Position numbers and translations under genes: made by a program
Shown: positions 1 to 6,808 of the stretch, piece by piece
Position numbering within the stretch: the first letter of the stretch is position 1
Layout of the letters: each line of letters opens with the position of its first letter
Notes under the pieces: generated by a model
What the model saw: the letters and a program-made list of their open reading frames with translations, nothing else
The model's database searches: none
Told to the model about the DNA's origin: nothing
Origin: an uncultured Acinetobacter sp.
GTDB taxonomy: Bacteria > Pseudomonadota > Gammaproteobacteria > Pseudomonadales > Moraxellaceae
DNA length: 8,378 nucleotides
NCBI RefSeq assembly: GCF_943914805.1
Contig: NZ_CALUDM010000139.1
Span: 1 to 8,378 of the forward strand
Direction: 5' to 3'

Positions 1-51
1 AGGCAGAACCCTGATAGGATAAGGGTTCTGTGAAATTTGTCGTGTACAGAG
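1..51 (-). mobile_element. Terminal 51 bp of an ISAba1-type insertion sequence (IS4 family), cut by the window edge
   Basis: The minus strand from 51 leftward begins CTCTGTACACGACAAA, which I recall as the 16-bp terminal inverted repeat of ISAba1. The following bases also agree with my memory of that element's end. The boundary is visible independently: the endolysin reading frame at 52-204 matches its family up to position 52 and then stops resembling it. A 9-bp inverted repeat (4-12 with 22-30, 9-nt loop) lies just inside the terminus. The transposase lies beyond the left edge. From memory, this is not the end that carries the outward promoter which activates resistance genes in A. baumannii; that end would be off-window. 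Family identity is from recall, not a database search. Confidence 0.85.
4..30. repeat. Inverted repeat inside the IS end
   Basis: CAGAACCCT at 4-12 is perfectly complementary to AGGGTTCTG at 22-30, separated by 9 nt. It sits 21 bp inside the IS terminus. It could form a hairpin in an RNA entering the element from the phage operon. There is no T-run after it, so it is not a standard intrinsic terminator. Near-terminal palindromes in insertion sequences can limit transcription or translation entering from outside; that role here is inference. Confidence 0.6.
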
Positions 52-60
52 GCCATTTTC
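52..60. repeat. Candidate target-site duplication, one copy
   Basis: GCCATTTTC directly abuts the IS terminus. ISAba1 is known to duplicate 9 bp of target, so these nine bases are the expected copy on this side. The partner copy would lie beyond the left edge and cannot be seen, so this is a prediction from the element family. Confidence 0.45.
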
Positions 61-204
61 ATAAGATGTGGACCCGATACCGATGGTTGCGACTTTGGCA
101 CTATCCAGATATGGCTTTGCTTCATACCCCTCATACTTAATTAAAGACGTAAAAAAAGCGGCAGAAGCTGCTAGACCTATTACCCAAAATTTAGTCTTAG
201 ACAT
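52..204 (-). pseudogene. SAR endolysin (GH24 / T4-lysozyme type), 5' fragment interrupted by an insertion sequence
   Basis: This would be the phage muramidase that cleaves peptidoglycan at lysis. The ATG at 204-202 has AAAGGA (218-213) 8 nt upstream and overlaps the preceding holin gene by 8 bp. Residues 7-22 are weakly hydrophobic and rich in Ala, Ser, Gly and Thr, as in signal-anchor-release domains that tether the enzyme inactive in the membrane. E25, D34 and T40 fit the E-x8-D-x5-T catalytic pattern of this family, and KYEGYEAKPYLD and ATIGIGST are typical active-site surroundings. After G51 the frame enters the IS end and continues for 17 foreign codons to the window edge. The family is normally about 150-180 residues, so roughly two thirds is missing here; the 3' remnant probably lies beyond the element. 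A hybrid of this kind should not fold as an active lysozyme. Confidence 0.88.
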
Positions 205-463
205 TACAATCATCCTTTAATTTTTGAACTCGTAATTGATGCTCTGTTTTACGCATTTCATGTTCGGCTTTCTCTCGCCGATTTTTTGCGATTGCAAAAT
301 ACAATTGAATGAGCAAGCCAAAGACAGCTGCTATTAAGCCACCCCATGCGATAACATCGACTTTAGCTAAGAATGCAAAAAATGATGTTGTACCACTTGC
401 CACAGTGACTTTTTGAGTAATAGCAACGGCACTCGTTTCAATCATTGCCTGTGTTTCAGACAT
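197..463 (-). CDS. Putative phage holin (small single-span membrane protein)
   Basis: The protein has 88 residues from the ATG at 463, chosen because GGAGGGG (472-466) lies just upstream; a TTG at 484 would add seven residues but sits in the terminator tail and has no ribosome site. It has one clear membrane segment at about residues 37-59 (VIAWGGLIAAVFGLLIQ and onward), followed at once by basic residues and a highly charged tail (60-86), suggesting a cytoplasmic C-terminus. Residues 27-35 are a weaker hydrophobic stretch that could be a second helix. Size, topology and position directly before a SAR endolysin, with an 8-bp overlap, support a holin or pinholin that depolarises the inner membrane and triggers endolysin release. 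I do not recognise a specific holin family with certainty; a spanin-like or other small lysis protein is the alternative. Confidence 0.72.
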   Translation of the reverse strand: MSETQAMIETSAVAITQKVTVASGTTSFFAFLAKVDVIAWGGLIAAVFGLLIQLYFAIAKNRREKAEHEMRKTEHQLRVQKLKDDCNV

Positions 464-465
464 AA

Positions 466-472
466 CCCCTCC
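466..472 (-). promoter_or_regulatory. Ribosome binding site deciding the holin start
   Basis: GGAGGGG lies just before the ATG at 463-461. It is the strongest Shine-Dalgarno match in this part of the window and favours this ATG over the upstream in-frame TTG at 484. Confidence 0.75.
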
Positions 473-485
473 AATTTTTGGCAAT

Positions 486-506
486 AAAAAAGCACCTTTC
501 GGTGCT
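486..506 (-). terminator. Intrinsic terminator after the DUF4376 gene
   Basis: Read on the minus strand, AGCACC-GAAA-GGTGCT forms a 6-bp stem (491-506) with a GNRA tetraloop, followed by six T (491-486, the first contributed by the stem base) and then ATT. The TAG stop of the upstream gene (505-507) falls within the stem, so translation to the stop may disturb folding. It separates the tail genes from the lysis cassette only 20-odd bases before the holin start. Confidence 0.8.
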
Positions 507-1044
507 AATACTGAATTAAATTTACTTGCTCAATTGTTTCTGAGTCATAAATAAGTTGTCGTGCAATGCGGCTTCTTATATGACAATCCGCAACATGCTG
601 AGCCAACACCATTCTTAATTCTTTCAGTTGCTCCGCACTTAGCAAAACAACAGTGTTATCCTTTAATGTCCAATCAACATCCACACCAAGCTCACTTGCT
701 GAAATGATTCTGGATTGAGATGTGATGTCTGAATCAAAAATTTGATCTAAAAAATAAAAACCACCATATTCGGTGGCTTCTCTTTCTGATTTAATTTCAG
801 ACCATTTCTGATCCTTAACCTGCTGCAAAGAGCGAGGATCAACCCACTGTTTTACACTATAATCAAAAATATGAAAATTAGAGGGTTGCTTGGGTATATC
901 TCGCCACCATCCGGCATAATACATACATTCGTGTGGCGGATCTGGTACGGCTAAACAGCCAACAGGTTTATTTAACTCAATTGTTTCTGCATTTGCATAA
1001 ATCAATTGAAGCAATTGTCCATGTTTAGAAATAATTGCTGTCAT
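505..1044 (-). CDS. DUF4376-type phage tail fibre accessory protein
   Basis: This 179-residue protein starts at an ATG that overlaps the TGA of J in the four bases ATGA, implying translational coupling to J; only a weak GAG-type ribosome site lies upstream. Residues 1-70 are a variable N-terminus rich in aromatics (MYYAGWWRDI at 41-50). Residues about 75-172 carry features I associate with DUF4376: W81 with IKSER, then GGFYFLDQIFDSDITSQSRI (94-113), W125 with DN (129-130) preceding a hydrophobic strand, and a C-terminal helix with HVADCH followed by basic residues. This domain is common in genes lying directly after tail fibre or tip genes in prophages of Gram-negative bacteria, and is thought to assist fibre assembly or be part of the fibre. 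That role is inference; no catalytic motif is seen. Confidence 0.78.
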   Translation of the reverse strand: MTAIISKHGQLLQLIYANAETIELNKPVGCLAVPDPPHECMYYAGWWRDIPKQPSNFHIFDYSVKQWVDPRSLQQVKDQKWSEIKSEREATEYGGFYFLDQIFDSDITSQSRIISASELGVDVDWTLKDNTVVLLSAEQLKELRMVLAQHVADCHIRSRIARQLIYDSETIEQVNLIQY

Positions 1045-4000
1045 TTTTTAAGCTCTATCGTCGAAATGGAACAATTTAATGCACGCATGAGCTTGCCTGC
1101 ATTGCTGTTTGTGCCGAAGGTCATTCCGTTGATCTTTGGCATAACCGCAGCTTTGATTTTAATATTCAGCGTTGTAGTGCTGGGTGGATGAATATAAACA
1201 GGGGTTGCTGTTGCTCCCACATAAACCAACTCTAAGAAATTATTACCAATCGCAATCGGGTAAATCTCTTGTGTGTACACAACAGTATTGTTAATTAACA
1301 TCTGACACACTAGGGTAATGCACTTTCTAGAATCCTGTCCGCTTGGCAAAGTTCCAATAATCACATCACTAGCATAAGTAAACATCCCATCAACTCTAAG
1401 TTTCCCCCCGTTTGTTTGAACATTAAACTCTTGCAAAATCTTCTCACCATATAGCTGCCCCGCCTGTGGTGAATTAACTTCCGAAAATGACCACGTCTGA
1501 ACATTCCCGTTATAAATACCATTCGGAACTGTCACTGCTTCATCTTGAATTTTTAGCGTCGTCACCGCTAAATTATCAATTTTCCCTGATGTTACAGCTA
1601 GGTTGTCAATTTTGCCGGTCTTAACAGCCAAATCATCAATATGCGAAGTTTTGACTGCTTGGTAATCCATCATCGCTGATTTCAAATATGCTGATACAGG
1701 AAAGACTGTGCCCGTCAATGGGTCTGTAAATGGAGTTGTACGAAAAATAAATGGATAATAACCATCACTTCCACCACTACCGACTGCAAGAGTATCAACA
1801 TTGAAAATGTATTCACCTTCAACACCATCATTTGCACCTCCCCACCCCACAACTTTGCCATTCACATCAATCTTTGTGAATTTCTGAGCATACAATCCAC
1901 CAACGGATTCAGATACATCTTGAATGCTTGCAGTATTTTGTCCAACCTTGGTTTGTAAAGTCGTCGTAGCTGTGACGTTGGCTGAAACTGCATCGGCACT
2001 TGCTTTAATCTGCTGTTGATATAAAGCATCATTCTGATTCATTTGAGCAATAACTTGATCAGTGCGAATCGATTGCGATAAATCACCTTCAATCCGTGCT
2101 GACTGTTCAGACCACACCCCTGCATAACCTGATTCAGAACCAATCAAATCAGATTCAGAGCCTATTAGCTTAGGATTGACTTGCGCATAGATCCCATCAA
2201 CTCGAATTGTTTGTGCAGCGATCTTATTATCAGTTGTCGTTAAATCCGACTTGACCTGATTTAAAGCCCCTGTACTGGCTTTATCATCCATTTCTAAATC
2301 TAAAGCATCAATCAACACAGCATTGGCATTTGATTGTTCAACCGCAACTTGTGCAGAATTACGCACCGTCGCTAATGCTGAATCATTTTGAGCGATATAA
2401 GTATCAATCTTTTGAACTGTCGCCTTATCACCTTCAATACGAGCCGTTACTTCTTGTTGTGCAAAAGCCTGTACATCATTGACTTGAGCAACAGTAGTAT
2501 CAATACGTTTGCTTAAAACTAGATCACCTTCAATCATGGCTGATTGTAGCGACCATGTGCCTGCAAAGCCTTCTTCAGAGCCGATTAAATCTGATGTAGA
2601 GCCGATGAGCTTAGGATTGACTTGGGCGTAAACGCCATCCAATTTTATTGCAGTGGTGGATAGATTATTTGCAACCACATTAATTTCAGTTTGAACGGCT
2701 GCAAGACCATCATCACTCGACTTTTTAACCGTCTCAACAACAGCAAGTACATTATTATCACCTTCAATAATTTGCTGTGATAATCCATCTTCTGCCTGCT
2801 GAATCGCATACTGACGATCAACAATTTCTTGTGCAATCTGAGCTTTGGTGTTCTGAATATCTTGCTTGATGGGTTCTATTTCAGCATCAATGGTTTCAAT
2901 ATGATCAATCTTGGTCTGTAAGTCTTGATGTAGCTGACTTTCAGTAATCTTGCCATTTAAAATATCGAGTACTGCGGATGCATCTGCAGATGTTGTACCA
3001 CTGACCCAGCTTGACCAACCTCCAATATTGCCAATGCGATCAATCAAACGTCCACGGTAAAACTGTGTCAGATTCGGTTGCATGCCTTGGATGGTATGTA
3101 CTGTTGTTGGATAAGCAAATAAACCCAACTGGCCTATGTTAGACATACCATCTGGACTGACTTCAATTTCAGTATAAGCCGTATCTAAAGCACCCACTGC
3201 AGGAAATAACCAGGTTAATTTCATCCCAAATAAAATACCTTCGGCTGAAATAGATGCTAACTGTGGCGGTTTACCTTGTTTGCCACTGAGTTCAGTCAAG
3301 ACCGAATACGTCGGCAATGAAGCTACATTAAATGCAGAAATTGCAGTGACTTTTGCTTCATATTGACCTGAATAAATCCCCTGAACTTCAACAGAGTTAT
3401 TGCCAGTGATTGGCAACTTTAACCATGATCCATCATCTTTACGCCACTCAACGAGGTACTTGGTCGCTCCCTGAGCTTGGTTCCAGGTAATCAGCATAGT
3501 TGCGACTGTTAAACCTTGCTGCACCATGTCTTCACTAGAAATCACAACATTTGAGACAGGTGCTTGAATATTCGGATTAACAATCGAAATGGGGCGATCA
3601 TCGATAAAAGCTCCATGATCAATCGCATCATATTTCAATGGATTGTATTGCAAGCCAGTGATGGTAAATTGATGATCGTCATCCTGGGTAATGGAAATGA
3701 CACGGAACTTCATGGTTGCTAAGTCTTGTGCATCCACCACCCAAACGTTTTGTGTTGCCACTGATTCAAAAGCCGCAACGACTGTGATGATACGACCAGC
3801 AATCGATTGCACAATTCGTGCTTGTGCTTTGCCTGATTCCCCATTTACAACTAAACGATCACCTGCACGACACACCACATCATCACGATCCAAAGTGATT
3901 TGTTTTAAATCTGCGCTGACTGCAGCGATACGCCCACCATTGGCACGACCTGCAAATAACTCATCCGCAATTTCGATGACTTTCCCAGGTAAAGGAATAA

Positions 4001-5411
4001 ATCCATCTAGTCCGACTTTAAACGTCACTGTTCGGGTTTCAAACTGTTCTGATTTTAAGGCCCATAAACCTGCACGTTGTGCCTGACCTTCTGAAGTACT
4101 TCCCCAAGCTGAAATATCTGCAATTTGCACCCCAAGCTTCGAAATAGCTTTTTCATCACGTACAGGCAGTGTTTCAGTTTTATAACGGTTTTGCGGATTA
4201 TCCCATTCTACATTGGCAACTGAATGGCGATCTCGCGCACGTGTGCCTGAATATTCAAAATTCCCATCAATGACATTGGCGCGGGTATAAGTAAAATAGG
4301 TATCTTGTGGTACGTCAGCATCACAAACGATTTGTGAACCATTCCAATAAATAAATGCACGAAATACCCCTGCCATTTTGGACAAGACTGTCCATGCATC
4401 TTCTTGGGATTGTTCATAAATATTCATTGTAAAGCGAGGTTCTTGCCCCCCTTTACCATCGGGTACCAATTCATCACAATATTGACCTAGCCGATAAATC
4501 GACCATTTATCCACCATACTGGCATCAATACGCGGAACAGATAAACACTCGTCATAAAAGTGCCATGCAGGATTATTGGTATAAGCACGTTGAAAGGTAC
4601 CATCCCACAAGCCTGTATAAATGCGGGTTTCAGGATTGTAGTTACTTGGCACCAAGATTTCGACACCGTCACATTCAACCGCAACTTTAGCCACATTGGA
4701 GAATGTTTCTGCATCGTATTGCAGACCTAAAAGTGCTGTATTTGGATAACGTAATTTTGCGTCAATGACTTCGGCTACGGCTTCAACATACATTTTATCG
4801 CTAACATACTCAGACGTTGAGTTTGCTGTTATACGACGTACACGAATTTGCCAACCAATATCAGCTTGAGGTAAATCAATACGATGGGTACGTTCATAGT
4901 TTGCCGATGTCTTATCTGAAATTTGGGTATTTAGTGCTTCAGTCCAGGTACCACCATCGGTTTGCACATCGATGGCATAGAGAATGGTAATTCCGTTTAC
5001 ATCACCATTTTTGGCATTTTGTTCACGTAATGGCCCCCACTTCAAACGCACTCGTACTGCATCCAAATCAAGATTGGTAAAAGCTTTGACCCAAGGTGTA
5101 TCTGATTTTAATTCTGTACCGATTGCAATTTCGGAAGAAATATCGGGAAAACCTTCAATATAGTCTTGGTCATTGGTGCCTAGACGTAAATCAACGGTAA
5201 CATCCTGAAAATTTTGTTCTCCGTTCAAACCTTCAAGCGGTGTGTCATCCAAATAAATCGATTGATTGCCTCTAGCCAAGCCTTTAATTTTACCTTTCGA
5301 CAACCCATACAAAATTTTAATATAGGTTTTAGATTGTGCTGAATCTGCTGCAACTTTTGCTTGACGCTGTTTACCTTGCCCTGCTTTTGCACCTTTGATC
5401 ATTGCTTCCAT
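1041..5411 (-). CDS. J: Phage tail tip / host specificity protein J
   Basis: This 1456-residue protein is the lambda J homologue, the central tip protein that binds the receptor; lambda J is about 1132 residues. ATG 5411 is preceded by AAGGAAAATT. Residues about 30-60 hold the typical J start (LYGLSKGKIKGLARGNQSIY followed by a DDTPL turn). Residues about 100-600 form the conserved hub, with a DAWTVLSKMAGVFRAF region (338-353) typical of the J core. Residues about 615-800 look like two fibronectin type III-like domains. Residues about 815-1170 are low-aromatic, Gln/Ala/Asp-rich and likely coiled coil, containing two 56-residue repeats (922-977 and 1069-1124). Residues 1171-1250 resemble DUF1983. 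Residues 1252-1291 are four 10-residue repeats, and 1297-1456 is a beta-rich C-terminal domain likely to contact the host. It follows I across a terminator and is coupled to the DUF4376 gene. The extra length over lambda J lies mainly in the repeat-bearing stalk. Specific receptor unknown. Confidence 0.95.
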   Translation of the reverse strand: MEAMIKGAKAGQGKQRQAKVAADSAQSKTYIKILYGLSKGKIKGLARGNQSIYLDDTPLEGLNGEQNFQDVTVDLRLGTNDQDYIEGFPDISSEIAIGTELKSDTPWVKAFTNLDLDAVRVRLKWGPLREQNAKNGDVNGITILYAIDVQTDGGTWTEALNTQISDKTSANYERTHRIDLPQADIGWQIRVRRITANSTSEYVSDKMYVEAVAEVIDAKLRYPNTALLGLQYDAETFSNVAKVAVECDGVEILVPSNYNPETRIYTGLWDGTFQRAYTNNPAWHFYDECLSVPRIDASMVDKWSIYRLGQYCDELVPDGKGGQEPRFTMNIYEQSQEDAWTVLSKMAGVFRAFIYWNGSQIVCDADVPQDTYFTYTRANVIDGNFEYSGTRARDRHSVANVEWDNPQNRYKTETLPVRDEKAISKLGVQIADISAWGSTSEGQAQRAGLWALKSEQFETRTVTFKVGLDGFIPLPGKVIEIADELFAGRANGGRIAAVSADLKQITLDRDDVVCRAGDRLVVNGESGKAQARIVQSIAGRIITVVAAFESVATQNVWVVDAQDLATMKFRVISITQDDDHQFTITGLQYNPLKYDAIDHGAFIDDRPISIVNPNIQAPVSNVVISSEDMVQQGLTVATMLITWNQAQGATKYLVEWRKDDGSWLKLPITGNNSVEVQGIYSGQYEAKVTAISAFNVASLPTYSVLTELSGKQGKPPQLASISAEGILFGMKLTWLFPAVGALDTAYTEIEVSPDGMSNIGQLGLFAYPTTVHTIQGMQPNLTQFYRGRLIDRIGNIGGWSSWVSGTTSADASAVLDILNGKITESQLHQDLQTKIDHIETIDAEIEPIKQDIQNTKAQIAQEIVDRQYAIQQAEDGLSQQIIEGDNNVLAVVETVKKSSDDGLAAVQTEINVVANNLSTTAIKLDGVYAQVNPKLIGSTSDLIGSEEGFAGTWSLQSAMIEGDLVLSKRIDTTVAQVNDVQAFAQQEVTARIEGDKATVQKIDTYIAQNDSALATVRNSAQVAVEQSNANAVLIDALDLEMDDKASTGALNQVKSDLTTTDNKIAAQTIRVDGIYAQVNPKLIGSESDLIGSESGYAGVWSEQSARIEGDLSQSIRTDQVIAQMNQNDALYQQQIKASADAVSANVTATTTLQTKVGQNTASIQDVSESVGGLYAQKFTKIDVNGKVVGWGGANDGVEGEYIFNVDTLAVGSGGSDGYYPFIFRTTPFTDPLTGTVFPVSAYLKSAMMDYQAVKTSHIDDLAVKTGKIDNLAVTSGKIDNLAVTTLKIQDEAVTVPNGIYNGNVQTWSFSEVNSPQAGQLYGEKILQEFNVQTNGGKLRVDGMFTYASDVIIGTLPSGQDSRKCITLVCQMLINNTVVYTQEIYPIAIGNNFLELVYVGATATPVYIHPPSTTTLNIKIKAAVMPKINGMTFGTNSNAGKLMRALNCSISTIELKK
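1539..1658 (-). repeat. Four tandem 30-bp (10-residue) repeats in the J stalk
   Basis: J residues 1252-1291 read as four copies of a decapeptide: AVKTSHIDDL, AVKTGKIDNL, AVTSGKIDNL, AVTTLKIQDE, followed by the start of a fifth (AVTVPNG). The consensus is AV-T-x-KID-x-L. Such repeats are common in phage fibre shafts just before a C-terminal receptor-contacting domain and probably trimerise. Confidence 0.85.
2040..2207 (-). repeat. Downstream copy of a 168-bp direct repeat in J
   Basis: This encodes J residues 1069-1124, closely matching residues 922-977. The shared core is GIYAQVNPKLIGSESDLIGS here and GVYAQVNPKLIGSTSDLIGS in the other copy. Both continue with E-x-G-(F/Y)-AG-x-W-S, QSA and IEGDL. 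The two copies are offset by 147 residues (441 bp), which suggests duplication of a stalk module. Confidence 0.88.
2481..2648 (-). repeat. Upstream copy of the 168-bp direct repeat in J
   Basis: This encodes J residues 922-977. Similarity to residues 1069-1124 is strongest over the YAQVNPKLIGS block and the IEGDL block, also at nucleotide level (both contain the plus-strand string gcttaggattgacttg). More degenerate traces of the same unit (IEGD at 882 and 992, GLYAQ at 1172) flank it. Confidence 0.88.
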
Positions 5412-5428
5412 AATTTTCCTTACGCAAT

Positions 5429-5450
5429 AAAAAAGGCGCTTTAAGCGCCT
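5429..5450 (-). terminator. Intrinsic terminator between I and J
   Basis: On the minus strand AGGCGCT-TAA-AGCGCCT forms a perfect 7-bp GC-rich stem (5434-5450) followed by TTTTTTATT. It starts 18 bases after the stop of I and lies about 20 bases before the J start codon. Flanking A and T runs extend the pairing slightly. It should stop transcripts coming from I before J unless the polymerase is antiterminated, so it may control the ratio of J to the upstream tail proteins. No promoter with recognisable -10 and -35 boxes is visible in the remaining gap. Confidence 0.82.
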
Positions 5451-5468
5451 AAAAGTTTTTAAATTGAT

Positions 5469-6068
5469 TTACATGATGTCTTCAGCATATTGACCTGCAG
5501 ATACGATAAAGCCGCCGATCTCTCGACGACCACGTAATACAGGTACAGGATTACCTTGCGCAACCGTGGTCACTGCACCACCGAAACCGAAATTGGCTTT
5601 ATTGCCATCTTGGTTTTGGTCTTGGCTATTATCAATTTTTGGCATAAGCATTTGCGCTACACCGCCAATCATCATCCCGATACCTGCACCGATCAAACTC
5701 ACACCTACTTGGGCACCAATACCAGTCCAACCAGCAACATACCCAACCACGACACCAACCACGACCATTACAGCGCCTAAAATTGTATTTAGGACACCGC
5801 CATCACCACCCGCACCAACAACCTTGGGTACAATTTTAATCACAGTGGCTTCGGTTCCCATATCCAATTCTTTTTCAGAAATATTGTGTTTATCCTGGAA
5901 AACTGCAAATGTCAGACCACGTTCATGTGCATGCAACATGAATTTTTCAAAGCCAGGTATTTGTACCGATAAAGCTCGTACCGCTTCACGAGTATTGGCA
6001 ACATCCAATTTGAATTGTTTACCGAATTTTTTGGCTAAAACCCCATACAATTTAATGGTTTTTAACAT
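5469..6068 (-). CDS. I: Phage tail assembly protein I (lambda gpI-like)
   Basis: This 199-residue protein starts at ATG 6068, 17 bp inside the end of K, with AAAGGTGA a few bases upstream. Residues 1-80 resemble the compact ubiquitin-like N-terminal domain of the lambda tail assembly protein I family (LYGVLAKKFGKQFKLDV near the start, RALSVQIPGF at 31-40). Residues 92-142 are strongly hydrophobic and glycine-rich with two potential membrane-type helices (about 92-113 and 119-142). An acidic, Asn/Gln-rich linker (146-158) follows, and the C-terminus (159-190) has GFGGAVTTVAQGNPVPVLRG, the conserved ending of this family. In lambda, I is needed for tail tip assembly with L and K but is not found in the mature tail. 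Position between K and J confirms the call. Confidence 0.92.
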   Translation of the reverse strand: MLKTIKLYGVLAKKFGKQFKLDVANTREAVRALSVQIPGFEKFMLHAHERGLTFAVFQDKHNISEKELDMGTEATVIKIVPKVVGAGGDGGVLNTILGAVMVVVGVVVGYVAGWTGIGAQVGVSLIGAGIGMMIGGVAQMLMPKIDNSQDQNQDGNKANFGFGGAVTTVAQGNPVPVLRGRREIGGFIVSAGQYAEDIM

Positions 6069-6801
6069 GACGGATCACCTTTGCTACACGTTCTTGCCAT
6101 TGTTGGCCAAAGATTTCACGGACTGATTTTCGTCCATAAGGATGATGAAGTATTAACGATGAACCGATACATGCTTCTGTTTGCTCAGATTTCAAAGCAC
6201 CCCGATCACCAAGCCAAATCACTGCATGATTGACATGTTCAGTACGCCCCACACGGCACAGCATTACATCACCGTACTTCAAGTCACTGACTTCAACGAA
6301 GCCTGCTTTACCAAAGTTTTCAAGGTACAAAGATGCATTTTCTACTGATTCCCACCAACGATCTACACGTTCAAAATTTGGAATTTGAATATTGAGTTCA
6401 CGTTGATAAAAGTCATGTACAATCGAATAGCAATCTTGCCAACCATGATGATAATTCCGTCCAATCAAAGGGAATTTAAATCCACAAGGCTGATAAATTG
6501 CAAAATCCAAATCGGGATAAGCACAAATCACCCAAGGTTTTTCATGCAATTCAATCTGATGTAAGTCCAGATCGGATGCACGTGTGGTCGCATCTGGGTG
6601 TGAATGTACATAGGCTTGAATCTCACCCTGGTCTTCCGCTTTAGCTAAATCTTCATGATGAATTTCAAAGCTGTCTTTTTGCTGTGAGGTATTGCGACAA
6701 CGGATGTATGTGTTATTAACGATCACACCACAACATTCCGTTGGATACATCTCAGCAGCATGTAAATGAATGGCTTTCTTTAATTTTGCGGTTAGCTTCA
6801 T
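6052..6801 (-). CDS. K: Tail tip assembly peptidase K (JAMM and NlpC/P60 domains)
   Basis: This 249-residue protein starts at ATG 6801, 7 bp after the L stop; the open frame extends upstream into L but that part has no family resemblance. The N-terminal domain (about 5-110) is a JAB1/MPN-type metallopeptidase with a complete JAMM motif: E22, then H66-S-H68, S76 and D79 (HSHPDATTRASDLD), which would bind zinc. The C-terminal domain (about 115-235) is NlpC/P60, with C124 in GWQDCYSIV as the nucleophile, H192 in VNHAVIWLGD as the base, and H219 or H220 as the likely third polar residue. Both active sites look intact. The family acts in lambda tail tip assembly and is thought to process tail proteins or cut cell wall during infection. 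The gene ends inside the start of I (17-bp overlap). Confidence 0.94.
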   Translation of the reverse strand: MKLTAKLKKAIHLHAAEMYPTECCGVIVNNTYIRCRNTSQQKDSFEIHHEDLAKAEDQGEIQAYVHSHPDATTRASDLDLHQIELHEKPWVICAYPDLDFAIYQPCGFKFPLIGRNYHHGWQDCYSIVHDFYQRELNIQIPNFERVDRWWESVENASLYLENFGKAGFVEVSDLKYGDVMLCRVGRTEHVNHAVIWLGDRGALKSEQTEACIGSSLILHHPYGRKSVREIFGQQWQERVAKVIRHVKNH

Positions 6802-6808
6802 TATTTTA

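Noticed and set aside
1..51. Strong outward ISAba1 promoter driving the phage genes
   Set aside because: The visible end lacks the TTAGAA and TTATTT boxes I recall for that promoter, and it faces the start of the endolysin antisense to the operon; the promoter end would be off-window.
464..484. Earlier start for the holin at TTG 484
   Set aside because: It lies in the T-tract of the terminator and has no ribosome site; ATG 463 has GGAGGGG.
3691..4086. 131-codon plus-strand open frame inside J
   Set aside because: Antisense shadow of the conserved J core; composition is unlike a real protein and there is no operon partner on that strand.
4208..4714. Two short minus-strand open frames within J in another frame
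   Set aside because: Both are alternate-frame shadows of the well-conserved J sequence, with no start signals.
5566..6126. 186-codon plus-strand open frame opposite gene I
   Set aside because: It is antisense to a clear tail assembly gene and extremely rich in Pro, Thr and Ile, mirroring the Gly/Val-rich coding strand; no family resemblance and no ribosome site.
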